DNA from: Metridium senile
Lineage: Eukaryota > Cnidaria > Anthozoa > Actiniaria > Metridiidae
DNA length: 64,000 nt
Direction of reading: 5' to 3'
Assembly (NCBI GenBank): GCA_949775045.1
Contig: OX459100.1
Coordinates: 10,348,331-10,412,330 of the forward strand
The notes under the pieces are model-generated. The model had not been told where the DNA came from, ran no database searches, and was given only the letters and a program-made list of their open reading frames with translations. The stretch's first letter is position 1, and every line of letters begins with the position of its first letter. The position numbers and the translations under genes were made by a program. This document shows positions 47,201 through 55,400 of the stretch, in pieces.

Positions 47201-47414
47201 TTCTATTTTATACCACCCACTTCTCCCTGGTAAGTTTCATTTTGCAATATATATATCCCTTCTTACCCTCCCCTCCCCTACCTGATGACGGAATAAGCTC
47301 TGACAGCCATTTCTTGGTGACTTCAGGTGCCTTTGGAGAAAACTCCAGCACAACAAGTGTCTTGAGCTTTTCATCAACCTGCCGCTCAACTGCTTCACTC
47401 TTGTCTTGGCTCAT
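28865..47414 (-). CDS. ANO10: Anoctamin-10-like (TMEM16K) lipid scramblase/channel, 12 firm exons plus a candidate last exon
   Basis: Ten-pass membrane protein of the TMEM16 family; ANO10 is an ER calcium-activated phospholipid scramblase. Coding exons: 47282-47414, 46032-46361, 45264-45380, 44471-44710, 42228-42379, 40955-41135, 40445-40500, 36921-36995, 35822-36001, 34923-35114, 33435-33566 and 32858-32968, then candidate 28865-28930. The firm exons give 633 codons in consistent phase; with the last exon the protein would be about 654 aa (human 660). Start: [17 protein letters not shown], preceded by a 3' splice site at 47437, so a non-coding first exon is likely. Diagnostic matches: [21 protein letters not shown], split across an exon edge; [65 protein letters not shown], which carries the acidic TM7 residues that bind calcium in TMEM16 proteins; and [11 protein letters not shown] with VIPDVPQ. 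The introns are large and repeat-filled. Confidence 0.93.
28970..29717. repeat. 66-bp satellite array A, about 11-12 copies
   Basis: Unit contains ACTAGCGAGTAAACTAGTAT, GGCTGCGTCGGTGTTTGATA and ACGATAGGTAATA. Exact 66-bp spacing (for example 29130, 29196, 29262) keeps two minus-strand frames open. Units near 28970-29130 are shortened. It ends against TTTGTAACACCGTAAAAAAT, the arm of the foldback at 35206-35353. Confidence 0.95.
29718..29790. mobile_element. Single foldback arm next to satellite A
   Basis: TTTGTAACACCGTAAAAAAT then TTACTGACGTTTCGAGCTCG, equal to one arm of the hairpin at 35206-35353. Confidence 0.7.
29938..30185. repeat. Dispersed repeat, copy 1
   Basis: CACGGCACGAAC.CGGTCAAGGCACGGC, TCTAGAAAC and TTTTCACAGT recur in opposite orientation at 62636-62765. 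Confidence 0.65.
30270..30470 (+). promoter_or_regulatory. Histone-like promoter: four CCAAT boxes, two CACGTG E-boxes and a TATA box
   Basis: CCAAT at 30285-30289, 30338-30342, 30387-30391 and 30411-30415, all same orientation and all followed by C. CACGTG occurs at 30270-30275 and 30297-30302. TATAAAA lies at 30452-30458, so transcription would start near 30483, about 70 bp before the H3-like ORF. Repeated CCAAT boxes with a TATA box are typical of replication-dependent histone promoters; that reading is inference. Confidence 0.55.
30550..30828 (+). CDS. Histone H3/CENP-A-like mini-protein lacking most of the histone fold
   Basis: A 92-codon intronless ORF. Residues 1-45 are an Arg/Thr/Ser-rich basic tail ([19 protein letters not shown]). 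Then [18 protein letters not shown] aligns with the alpha-N segment of H3 (RYRPGT...EIRRY). After only a few residues, [13 protein letters not shown] aligns with the H3 C-terminus (PKDIQLARRIRG); the final RIRGL is as in human CENP-A. About 60 residues covering alpha-1 and alpha-2, the core of the histone fold, are absent. The ATG has a strong context (A at -3, G at +4) and an in-frame TGA 12 bases upstream. No histone 3' stem-loop was seen. It lies antisense in the last ANO10 intron. Either a young pseudogene with an internal deletion or a real reduced variant; it could not form a normal H3-H4 dimer. Confidence 0.6.
   Translation: MVSLDKFTRKTTTTRRSNRRTRSAPRRITRVNRGSIINSGITNGHTRRPRYRPTTNIVQGIREFVEMNREDGNNMVVRIGKEIMFARRIRGL
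31440..32290. repeat. 51-55-bp tandem repeat, about 11 copies, split by an insertion
   Basis: Unit: TGACTGACTCAAGAAA, CCTCCGTGTTTCAAAGAAAT, GCGCGATTTTGAAA. Interrupted by the element at 31732-31991. In ANO10 intron 12, downstream of the H3-like ORF. Confidence 0.9.
31732..31991. mobile_element. MITE inserted in the satellite, 260 bp
   Basis: Ends CAGGGCTGCAAATAA and TTATTTGCAGCCCTG, flanked by direct CCTCAG (31726-31731 and 31992-31997). The uninterrupted satellite sequence has CCTCAG once, so this is a target duplication. Ends look hAT-like, but the duplication is shorter than the usual 8 bp. Confidence 0.8.
33030..33430. repeat. ATC/CAC trinucleotide-rich tract in ANO10 intron 11
   Basis: Imperfect (ATC)n tract ending right at the exon 11 donor. 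Confidence 0.85.
33785..33915. mobile_element. Inverted repeat with two ACGACGTTTCGATGT-type ends
   Basis: ATTTCACGACGTTTCGATGT at left and ACATCGAAACGTCGTGAAAT at right; the right half recurs at 44030-44095. In ANO10 intron 10. Confidence 0.7.
34144..34855. mobile_element. TTAA-flanked foldback element, 712 bp
   Basis: Ends GGTATCAGGAGGGGTTGGGG and its complement, flanked by TTAA (34140-34143 and 34856-34859). Arms of about 200 bp (34144-34351, 34657-34855). No coding frame. In ANO10 intron 10, about 65 bp from exon 10. Confidence 0.85.
35146..35365. mobile_element. One satellite-A unit joined to a complete foldback
   Basis: 35146-35212 is a single 66-bp satellite-A unit. From 35206, GATAGGTAATA plus ATGAAATTTGTAACACCG begins an arm of about 70 bp complemented up to 35363 (ATTACCTATC). 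The satellite therefore borders or belongs to a transposable element. In ANO10 intron 9. Confidence 0.8.
35520..35790. repeat. (ATGA/ACGA)n microsatellite
   Basis: Tetranucleotide tract in ANO10 intron 9, ending about 30 bp before exon 9. Confidence 0.9.
36296..36905. repeat. (ATC)n microsatellite with an internal duplication
   Basis: Long ATC-rich tract. ATCGATCATGACCATAATCA and CATCTTCTTTATCATCA recur near 36570 and 36735, so a block of about 165 bp was duplicated. Ends beside ANO10 exon 8. Confidence 0.9.
37530..39050. repeat. 66-bp satellite array B, about 22 copies with higher-order variants
   Basis: Unit: CAGTGAGTAACTGTGGATGC, ATCGATTTACTCAGTTATTT, GAGTAACCACCAATCAGTGG. The 66-bp spacing keeps frames of 115-215 codons open on the plus strand. 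Variant units (CAAAGCTACTCAACTATTTG; CACCGATTTATTCAG) recur in blocks, showing higher-order duplication. In ANO10 intron 7. Confidence 0.97.
39375..39670. repeat. Direct repeat of about 150 bp, two copies
   Basis: AATAAATAATGAAGAG, TGTAGTCTTTAT and TTTCTCCGTCGTTG recur in order. The surrounding 39050-40110 of ANO10 intron 7 has no other recognised feature. Confidence 0.75.
40111..40286. mobile_element. MITE with perfect TAGCCTCCTCCGCAGGC ends and 9-bp target duplication
   Basis: 17-bp perfect terminal repeats, flanked by GTATAGACC at 40102-40110 and 40287-40295. A 9-bp duplication suggests a Mutator-like origin (8-bp reading: hAT). It sits in the left end of the element at 40287-40432. Confidence 0.85.
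40287..40432. mobile_element. Three-copy MITE family (TAGACCTAATCGGCTAACG ends), copy 1
   Basis: Ends TAGACCTAATCGTCTAACG and TTAGCCGATTAGGTCTA. Internal TTTTTATTCCCA and GTTTTAAATTGGGTGGAAAC are shared with 50054-50215 and 51444-51631. Abuts ANO10 exon 7 downstream. Confidence 0.8.
40622..40654 (-). ncRNA. Hammerhead ribozyme-like motif
   Basis: Minus strand reads CTGATGA, then A, then GACT / loop / GGTC able to pair as stem II, then GAAA and CGTC. This is the order of a minimal type I hammerhead core as found in retrozymes and Penelope-like elements. TTCT upstream and AGAA downstream could form a weak stem I with one mismatch. Activity is uncertain. Confidence 0.3.
41150..41740. repeat. 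(ATG)n microsatellite in ANO10 intron 5
   Basis: GATGATGGTGATG-type tract with an internal imperfect duplication, starting about 20 bp before exon 6. Confidence 0.9.
41768..41890. mobile_element. Short inverted-repeat element
   Basis: GCTTGGATGTTCACAAAACAA at left (one base short of full match) and TTGTTTTGTGACCATCCAAGC at right, around a TTGATTC..ATCAAG hairpin; 123 bp. Confidence 0.65.
41912..42155. mobile_element. Inverted-repeat element directly beside the ANO10 exon 5 duplication
   Basis: GTACGTGTGATG and GTACCGTGGCCACCCA at left are complemented by GGGTGGCCACGGTA and CATCACACTTGTAC at right. Its right end touches the 60-bp duplication at 42147-42266. Confidence 0.65.
42147..42266 (-). 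repeat. ANO10: 60-bp tandem duplication across the exon 5 donor of ANO10
   Basis: Two copies (42147-42206 and 42207-42266) differing at one base. Each carries [13 protein letters not shown] followed by AAG-GTACTT, so there are two equal 5' splice sites (exon ends 42228 or 42168) in the same frame. The first gives the family-like length; the second adds 20 residues to a membrane segment. Confidence 0.85.
42590..43670. repeat. 90-bp minisatellite, about 12 copies, in ANO10 intron 4
   Basis: Unit contains CATCATCATGGCTTTCATC, ATTGAAATCATGAT and CATCACAATCATTGCTGTC. Exact 90-bp spacing leaves frames of about 390-425 codons open on both strands (Asp/Ser/Asn-rich or Ile-rich). A partial copy is at 44210-44290. 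Derived from an ATC microsatellite. Confidence 0.95.
43668..43740. mobile_element. 3'-end-like relic: (AAT)n, AAACTTTATTTCTATAGCGC, CTCAAGGCGCTTTACAA
   Basis: Matches a retroposon-end pattern common in marine invertebrates (recalled, not searched). A second fragment, AATAATAAATTTCTTATATA then GAGCGCC, is at 45000-45030. It adjoins the 90-bp array. Confidence 0.5.
44020..44100. mobile_element. Partial copy of the ACGACGTTTCGATGT inverted repeat
   Basis: CTTGAAAATGATGTCAGCGA and CATCGAAACGTCGTGAAATA as at 33862-33905; the other arm is missing. Confidence 0.65.
45425..45760. repeat. (ATTC)n microsatellite in ANO10 intron 2
   Basis: Imperfect CATT/CATC tetranucleotides, starting about 45 bp upstream of exon 3. 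Confidence 0.9.
45775..46018. mobile_element. MITE carrying a nested second MITE
   Basis: Outer element matches the reverse complement of 52038-52175 (GGGATTTATCTG, GTACAAC.G.CCCC). It is interrupted at TATAGA by a 146-bp insert (45794-45939) with ends TTTTAATAAGTCCTGAAGTG and complement. TATAGA is present on both sides, once in the other copy. Confidence 0.8.
46735..47290. repeat. Tandem repeat of about 95 bp reaching into ANO10 exon 1
   Basis: About six units, the last four clear: CCTCTCCCTGGTAAGTTT at 46931, 47030, 47126 and 47220. Each ends CCCCTACCTGATGAC, whose minus strand is the exon 1 donor (TCATCAG then GTAGGG). The functional donor at 47281 is the edge of the array. Confidence 0.85.
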
Positions 47415-47505
47415 GCTGGTTTGGACAACCAGGTCTCTAAAATATGATTAATATATTGTTTAATATCTTATGGCAACTTCCTCCTACAACATCTGATTCC
47501 TAAAG

Positions 47506-47646
47506 CCTGGTTCACACTAGCGACATAAGCATAAACAGACTCAGTGAAGCATTTCTCGACTAGGCGTGAGAAAGTCTATTGAGCAAAGCTCAACTGAGTC
47601 TGCGTATGTTGCTTATGCTTATGTCGATAGTGTAAACCAGGCTGAA
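47506..47646. mobile_element. MITE with AGCCTGGTTCACACTA ends
   Basis: Ends AGCCTGGTTCACACTAGCGA and TCGATAGTGTAAACCAGGCT, internal CATAAGCATAA / TTATGCTTATG; 141 bp. Just upstream of the ANO10 5' exon. Confidence 0.8.
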
Positions 47647-47699
47647 ACACACTGCAGTCAAGAGTTTACAATCATATAATTTTGTCATCAGTAATTTGT

Positions 47700-50040
47700 G
47701 CACAGCCAGGATTTGTTGCATCCTCACTGGTTCTTTGATGTCTCTCAATGCAGGTTAGTGAGTGTAGTGTGTGTAAGTGTGAGCAGGGGCGGTAAGGGGG
47801 GAGGTGAGGGTCTCGGCACAATTAAAAAAGGACAAACAGGGCTCATGGAAATTAAGAAATTTTCAAAAGTTATCAAGAAAATGCTCAATTCACAATGTTT
47901 AGGGGTGTTTAGAACATGCTTATCACAGATCACAAAAATTAAAAAACGCTTTCACGAATTCAAGCAAACACCCCTTACTGCCCTACCCTGGGTACCAGGG
48001 TTTTTTCTCTCCTTGCTTTAGCGTTTGCTTTAGCATTTGCTTTAGCATTTGTAAATTTGACGGTTTGTTGACAGTTTGTGATTCAACAAGACTAACCCCT
48101 GGCCCAAAGAGCTTAGAATCTCACTTCCATTCGGAAAGCTTGTTGACATCTTGCTGTCAGCTTTCATCCAATCAAAGGTCTTTATTGACTTAGAACCAAT
48201 CAGAAGGCCGGGGTCACGTAGCGACCACTTCTGATTGGCTCGGCGAATTCAAAAGAATAGGCTCGTTTAGCTAGAGGGTTTCTCTTGAAAATAACTAACA
48301 CAGACATACAAATGATAAATACGAATACTAGATCAAGAAACCCTCTAGTTTCTAGGGTATTACTGCCCCCACACGAACCAGTCACTAAGTGTAGTCATAG
48401 TGGTGTAGTAACAGACAAGGTTTGTTATGTCCTCAGTGGTTCTTTTTGTGTCTCCCAATGCAGCTTTTTAAAATAGTGAGTGTAGTGTTGCCTTGAGCTA
48501 ATCACTAAATATGATCAACATTTATTTGATTCATTGATGAAGACACAACTACTATAGCTTTAAAAAAGCCATTCAAATATGAAACCGTTGTATAACGTCT
48601 GCGAACAATTAACGATTCGTTAGATGAATAACTATTGTGTTCTTGAGTGAAAATCAAAATATTTTGACATCTACCACATCTGTTTTCAAAGCCGATTGAT
48701 TTCACACTTCGTAAATAAATAACAAGGAATAGTTTTATCGTGTTTTGGTTACATAGCAAGCGTAAACCATATTTGCATGAAAGATAAAACTATTCCACGT
48801 AATATGCGGTTTAATAACAAGCTTGAAATCCGACCTATATATTTCAAAGCTAAATACCATGCAAAAGTGTCAAATACACAAAAATATAAACGCAAATTAC
48901 AGTTAGATTGAACTGTTATCTTATGCAGCTAAGATATCGTAATTAATTTTGATTTTATAATAGAATTCATACACGAATTCGATGAATATTTTGCATACAT
49001 GTTCTAGAAGCAGGCATAATTTGTAAACGTGCTCAATTCTCGACCCTACAAATACAGATTTAATAGACAATTCTCGCCATATATCATTTATATATTAATA
49101 TGTTTTCATCTATAGTAGATTTTAGTTCATTTAAAGAGCTTAGAAGGCGTTATTTCGTTATTTTGACGCTTACCTCGACAAGTTTGTTAATTTGCAGCTT
49201 GATCGTGACAAAAGTATGCAAATATATTACCAGGGTGAGGGTGGGGTACGTTTGTCATTTTACACAGGGGTCCCACAGTTGTTATGAATTCGAATCACGA
49301 GAATAAATTTAAAAGAAAAGGGGGAAATAAATTTATTTTTCAATTGTTCTAAATACTGTTTTTTCTATGCAAAAAAAATCTAGCATAACTGGTATTGTTA
49401 TTTTGATATGTAACTGTTTTTATTAAAAAAAATCAACTTTTTATAATTACATAAAGATAGAGTTTACTCTGGAACAGGATATGTCTATAATGCATTTAGC
49501 CTGAAACAAGGTAGTTATAGAAGACATTTTGCTCTGAAAGAGGCTCAGGGTTTGCAAGTCTCAGCCATACATCCTTACCCAAAACTGGAGCGTATATTCT
49601 CTGGGTACGACAGCAACACAAGAGGGTCTTGAAGGGGTAAAATGGGAGCTGGGATTGGCTTTTTTTTTTTGACTGGGAAAATGGGATTGGATGCACTGGG
49701 ACTTACAAATAACAGAACAATACAAAATGGGAATGGGATTGAAAATATGAGCAAAACTGATGGGACTATGTGATTTTTGACTGAGATTTGGTCCAAATAT
49801 AAACTGGGAAATGGGATTCAGCCCCCCCCCCCCCCCCCCCCCTCCCTTCAGGACCCTCACACAAGTGTGCAGCCAAAAAAAAGTGTTCCTGGATTGGGGT
49901 CAGCTTTTTCTTGGCTCAGAGACAGGAACACCTGCTTCACAGGCTAGCAAGTGCACCGCCTTGTATGCTATATGCTTAAAGCCCTCACAACAAATCTCTA
50001 CTTTCACAATAACCATAATGCCTTCTGCTTTTGGTGAGTA
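47700..50040. other. Intergenic region, no gene found
   Basis: Holds a GCTTTAGCATTT short tandem (about 48018-48050), a small CTAGAGGGTTTCT hairpin (48271-48353), CCAAT-rich sequence near 48180-48240, and a degenerate TGGGATTGG repeat ending in a C-run (49600-49855). No exon of a recognised family seen. Confidence 0.6.
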
Positions 50041-50049
50041 AATTAAAAC

Positions 50050-50215
50050 CAATAGACCAAATCGGCTAATGCATTCAAATCTTTTGGGAATAAGATTATT
50101 TGTCTTATGTATTTCAACATCACGTGAAAAATGTTTGGAACAAAAATCTTTATTCCCAGAGGTTTTGAATTTGGTGGAAGCGTACATAGCAACACGTTAG
50201 CCGATTAGGTCTATT
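50050..50215. mobile_element. Three-copy MITE family, copy 2
   Basis: Ends ATAGACCAAATCGGCTAA and TTAGCCGATTAGGTCTAT with shared internal words TTGGGAATAAGATT and TTTATTCCCAGAGG. Confidence 0.8.
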
Positions 50216-50216
50216 G

Positions 50217-50384
50217 TAATAGTCCTTTTCACAGTTCCATTCAGTGACCACAAATGATAGTTCCAAGTCAAGGTTTGCGTTGTTGCGCATGATAAATTAT
50301 AGTTTTGCTATGCACAACAACGCGAACCTCGACTTGGAACTATTATTCGTGGTCACTGAACGGAACTGTTAAAAAGGACTATTG
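50217..50384. mobile_element. Foldback MITE with AATAGTCCTTTT ends
   Basis: Arms of about 70 bp: AATAGTCCTTTT, AGTGACCAC, AGTTCCAAGTC and GTTGTTG are mirrored at right. Abuts copy 2 of the neighbouring family. Confidence 0.8.
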
Positions 50385-51443
50385 ATTTTCTTGTTAATAA
50401 TAATAATTTACACATTTATTGTTCAATATTTTATTGGTCTATTAACATAATGCTTTGTAAAGAAATCATTCAGAACAAAACTGATTTCCTTAAGTATGAA
50501 AAAAGTCCAAAAACTATACAAAAGCCAGTATAGATTCTACAAAAATAGTTCTTCTTTGTTTTACATTGTTTTGTGTTGAGAAATACATGGATTTTTCCTG
50601 TTGAAATAATCCATAACACAACACCACCCCTTATTTCAAATACAACATGAGATTTGTTCATTTATATACAAGGATTGAAACACTGTACTAAAGCACAAAC
50701 ACTTTATCCATGAAATCAAATCAAATTGCTACTGTGTAATAGTTCTTATTTAGTGACCATTAGTGATAGTCTAGAGCAAAGTCATATATAAACCCGTGAA
50801 ATAGATATTAGACTAATAGGTCCTAATACACCTTAGCTGTCTCTAATTCCATTGTTTTCTTTTGTGTCCATTTGACTATTACACCTTGACTATTTAATTT
50901 TGTTTCACAGGTTTAATGTCTTCACTCTATCAAAGACAAGTTTAGTTGTAACAAGGTATCGTTTCTTTTTGCATTTGATATTTCTAAATAGCCACTAAAC
51001 AAAAACTATTAGGTAGTAACAATTTTGATTTTGATGGAGATAATATTTGCTTTGAGCTATTCTACATTCATTAACCACGTTTCTTTAAAAGATTTTGATA
51101 TGAAGTTTGGGATATTGCATCCTCCAACTTCTAGTATTTTAGCTCTAGTAACAAGCTTAACTATAACTCATTTTTCATGCTATACATTCATGATGGGATA
51201 CTGCTTCTTTGCAAATTGTATTTGTAATAAATTGTTTTTAAACCCAACCTAAATGTGCAGACAGTACATTTCACATGTTAAGAATTTGATATCACTTCAA
51301 TTTGCCACAAGATATTATTCACTCTTGTTTGAGATGCAAAATGAACAGCTCACAAATAGATAAATAATTTATGTGCTGATTCATCAAATTTATCAACTTG
51401 TTGCAGTGAGCAATACTTTTAATGAGAGTCGAAATAAACGCCC

Positions 51444-51631
51444 GATATGCCAAATCGGCTAACACATTGCTATGTACGCTTCCACCAAATTCAAATCTTT
51501 TGGGAATAAGATTTTTTGTCTTATGAATTTCAATGTCACATGGAAATTGTTTGGAACAGACGTTTTTCTTCCCAGAGGTTTTGAATTGGGTTGAAATGTA
51601 CAAAGTAACGTGTTAGCAGATTTGGCCTATT
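51444..51631. mobile_element. Three-copy MITE family, copy 3
   Basis: CCAAATCGGCTAACACATTG at left and CGTGTTAGCAGATTTGG at right; internal words as in copy 2. The other sequence from 50385 to 52037 is AT-rich without recognised features. Confidence 0.75.
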
Positions 51632-52037
51632 GCTTCATAGTTTGTAAGAACATCTCATGAACAAAAATGATATTAAACTTGTAACATGTAATTTTTTTCT
51701 GTTCACTGCACTCCTGCTACATGATTTTATGATATGAAAGGATATTACAAAGTCTTAAATAGTACAAACTTCTATCCACTCCTGGAGAGTTTAAAATGGT
51801 AGAAAAACTGTGGCAACCCTTGCTACAACTTCCTAGAATACTTGCGATTAACATCTACATTCTCTTTTAGGTAAACAAAGTAATGAGAATTTTGTTCTTG
51901 GTCATAAGTAACCCTTGTAATAACTACACAAAAGGCTCATGATTGCTATCCAAGTTCTCCTTTGCTACCAAACACTGTTATGAGAATTTAAATTTTGATC
52001 AAACATGTTCTCACAGGGACTTGCACTGCTATAAGTC

Positions 52038-52178
52038 TCCAGGGGTCGTTTGTACGAAGCATGAATAGCACTATCCACCAGATAAATCCCTAACCAACAG
52101 ATAGAACCTATACAAATTCTATACACTGGACAACTCTTATCCAGCGGATAACTTTATCCAGGCTTTGTACAACTGCCC
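52038..52178. mobile_element. MITE, uninterrupted relative of 45775-46018
   Basis: Ends CTCCAGGGGTCGTTTGTAC and GTACAACTGCCCCCAG. Contains the empty TATAGA site (as TCTATA) that is occupied in the other copy. Confidence 0.75.
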
Positions 52179-52230
52179 CCAGAAGGATATACAATGGTTG
52201 ATACTCATACAAAATATATTATTCAATGTA

Positions 52231-52445
52231 AACAGGTTAACATTTAAATCTGTACTTTCCCATTTAAATCTGTACTTATGCAAATTGTGTTGATGTGTGC
52301 TAAACACACAGATCAACCAATCAGAGTATATTATTTCTGAAGTTAACTTCTCTGATTGGTTGATCTGTGTGTTTAGCACACATCAACACAATTTGCATAA
52401 GTACAGATTTAAATGGGAAAGTACAGATTTAAATGGAACCTGTTT
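52231..52445. mobile_element. Near-perfect palindrome in the HNF4 3' flank
   Basis: Arms of about 95 bp (52231-52325 and 52351-52445) separated by about 25 bp. Each arm has the octamer ATGCAAAT and repeated ATTTAAATCTGTACTT. It starts 13 bp past the HNF4 stop codon, so it likely lies in the 3' UTR. Confidence 0.8.
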
Positions 52446-52458
52446 GTATTATTTGAGG

Positions 52459-55400
52459 TCAGTGTATTACAGAACTTCCAGCATTGGATTGATTTTGTAA
52501 TAGTTTATTTTGATCTGTCTGCCCTTGTGATTGCTGAAACGTTTGGCCTTGTATTACTGACGTTGGCACTGTACTTGCTTGCACATTTGGCCCAGTAGTC
52601 AATACAGAAGCTTGTGTATTGCTCATAGGGAAAATGTTTGATGCACCTGTCATAGGTGTAGTGTCCATTGCTGGGAAAGTGGACGGGAATAGTTGTTCAG
52701 GCGCTTGGTTGATTATTGGTGCTTCTGGTGATGAAGAGCTATCTGGGGATGGAACTATTGACATTGCTGTCGGATCAAAATTTTCATTGTAATTGGTTCC
52801 TGAAACCATGAAATGAACACTCATTGCATTGGTTACTTTGTTAAATTGACACAGGTGAAAAGCGCACTGCGCATGTTCGGAAGACAGTTGTGTTTACAAT
52901 AAAACCATTGGAGATTTACCAGACTTTGGTAAATCTTTAAAGTTAAGGCTGTTCGTGGAAAGTTAGTGCTGATTTTTTCCTAACACATCACATAAGTTGT
53001 TTTCTTTCCCTGGTCAAATAATAGAAGAGAAATTTGCATAATACATAACCACACGAAAACACGAAAACCCTTCGTAAAATCTTCATTTAGTCTTTTGTTC
53101 TGCTTACACATGTGCGGTGCGTTTTTTAACCCATGTCTGTTTAAGGTATTAACAGTATTGCCACTGCAATATGCATGCACTTGTTAAAGTTATGGATTGT
53201 GATGACTAATGTTATCATGCATTATGTTTGCAAAGAATGCGTGCAATATACATATTAAATAGTAAATTAGAATAATTGTAAACATTAAAAACACATGCAA
53301 AAACTATTTTGCTATGTACAATAATGGTCATTACATTATTATCACATTATCATTATCATTATTCATATTGATTGATAAAATAATATTCAACTAATTCCTT
53401 GATACGAAGAAACATATTGCCATAATAAATACACCTAATTGCAATAACATTGTCATATAAAAAGGAAAATTACAAAATAGGAATTAATTAAATGACAAAA
53501 GCAGAGTACTCAAGCTGATTAGAACTTCTTCTTTTGTCTTTTAATTAATTCCTATTTTGTAATTTTCTTTTTTATTAATGACAATGTTATTGCAATTAGG
53601 TGTAAATGTAAAATATCACAATTAAAATAACTAAATTATCTAAACAACGTCTTACCTCCCAGTAACATTTCTTGCAGCAAACTATCAACTTTTGCCACAC
53701 CAAATAGTTTCAAGATTTGAAGCTGCTCCGTTAATTGCATTGCAATGTTCTGTAGTGTCGGTAACAGTAGTAACATCTCGCCAAATTTCCCACGACAGAC
53801 GTACTGGTGGTCGCTGATATAATCTTCTAACATTGTCTGAATCTCAAATCGTAGAGCTTTGATTCTCTGTGGGTCGCCAAGTCCCTTGGCATCTGGTGAG
53901 AAAAACCATTATCATTATCATCATTGCTAGTATCATCATAATTTATCACCATCATTGATCATTATTATCATCATCTTCTTCATTAGAAAGAGTGTTTTCA
54001 ATCTCTATCAAAACACCTCACAGTCGCAACGTTTCTTTTCATCCCGCTTTTCTCAGTTTTGATATTGGATGAAACACTTTCTCCAGTGAAGAAATAGAAA
54101 ACGAGGCAGCGTGCTCTATTGAGTTATAGAGCACACAGGAATTTTAAGAAGACAGGAACAGTGTTAGGAGAAGCACAAGGTGCTTCTCAGCGCTTCTCAA
54201 GTCTTTTTAAAATTGCTCTATAACTCAACAGAGCACTGCTGCCAAGTTTCTTTTATTTCTTTTGTAAAATATTCAGTTGTTTTGTTTAAATCAAACAAAT
54301 AGACGTTCCGTGTTCTGTTGAGTTATAGAAAACGCTTCTCAGCCAATCAGAGCATGCGATTTATATCAAATATTTTAAAATGTTTGATTTATCATATCAA
54401 AGTTTGTCATATAAAACAATTACCTGGATTGAAGAATACAACAGCTTTCAAACATGCAAATTCTGTGTCATCAATATTCAATTGTTTCATAGGTTGTGCA
54501 ATTTCATCAAGCACTCTCGACGCTAACCGCCGTACATCAGGATCCCCTGCCGTCCTGGGAATCACCAAATCTGTACCCAGCAATAAAACATCTTTAAGTC
54601 CAAGCGATCTTCTCGACACTCCTAAAAGTAAATGTTCCATTGCATGTGCCCGCAATAATGCGACCTGGTCGTCTAGTTGAAGGTCAGGGAAACATGGTAG
54701 ATGTTTTGCCCAATCCACTAAGATAAGTAGTTGTTGACGCATTGATTCACAAATGTCATTGTAGTCTGCTTCTCTTTCCATGCTTACAGATGCTGGAATG
54801 GTAGAAATTGATATGTGAGAATTGATGAATTAATAACATTAATGACTAAAGTGGATTTTGTAGTTAATTTTCCATTTAGTTTATTACTTCATTTGTCTTT
54901 ACTGTTATGATATTACTCAATCAATAAATAGCAACAAATGTTTGGTAAAATATGCATCATAATTTCAATCATCATCCTCACTTATATTATCATGCATCAT
55001 CATCACTATCTTTATTATCATACCATTATCACTGGCATCACCATAATCATGATCACCATAATCATGATCACCATCAACATTATTATCATGATCACCATCA
55101 CCATTATCAACATCATTATCATCACTATTATCATCATCACCATCATTATTATCATCACCAGCATCAACATTATCACCAGCATCAACATTATCATCAGCAT
55201 CATTATCATCATCATTATCACCACTACCTTCACCATCACCATATCATCACAATCATTATCATCATTATCACCATCATTATCACCATAATAATCAGGACTA
55301 CCATTATTATCACCACCGCCATCATCACCATCATCACCACCATATCATCATCATCATTATAACTATACATACATGGGGGTGAGGTTGCTGGCCGAGAGAG

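Noticed and set aside
52137..52500. Two near-identical ORFs (80 and 67 codons) on opposite strands
   Set aside because: They are the two arms of the palindrome at 52231-52445.
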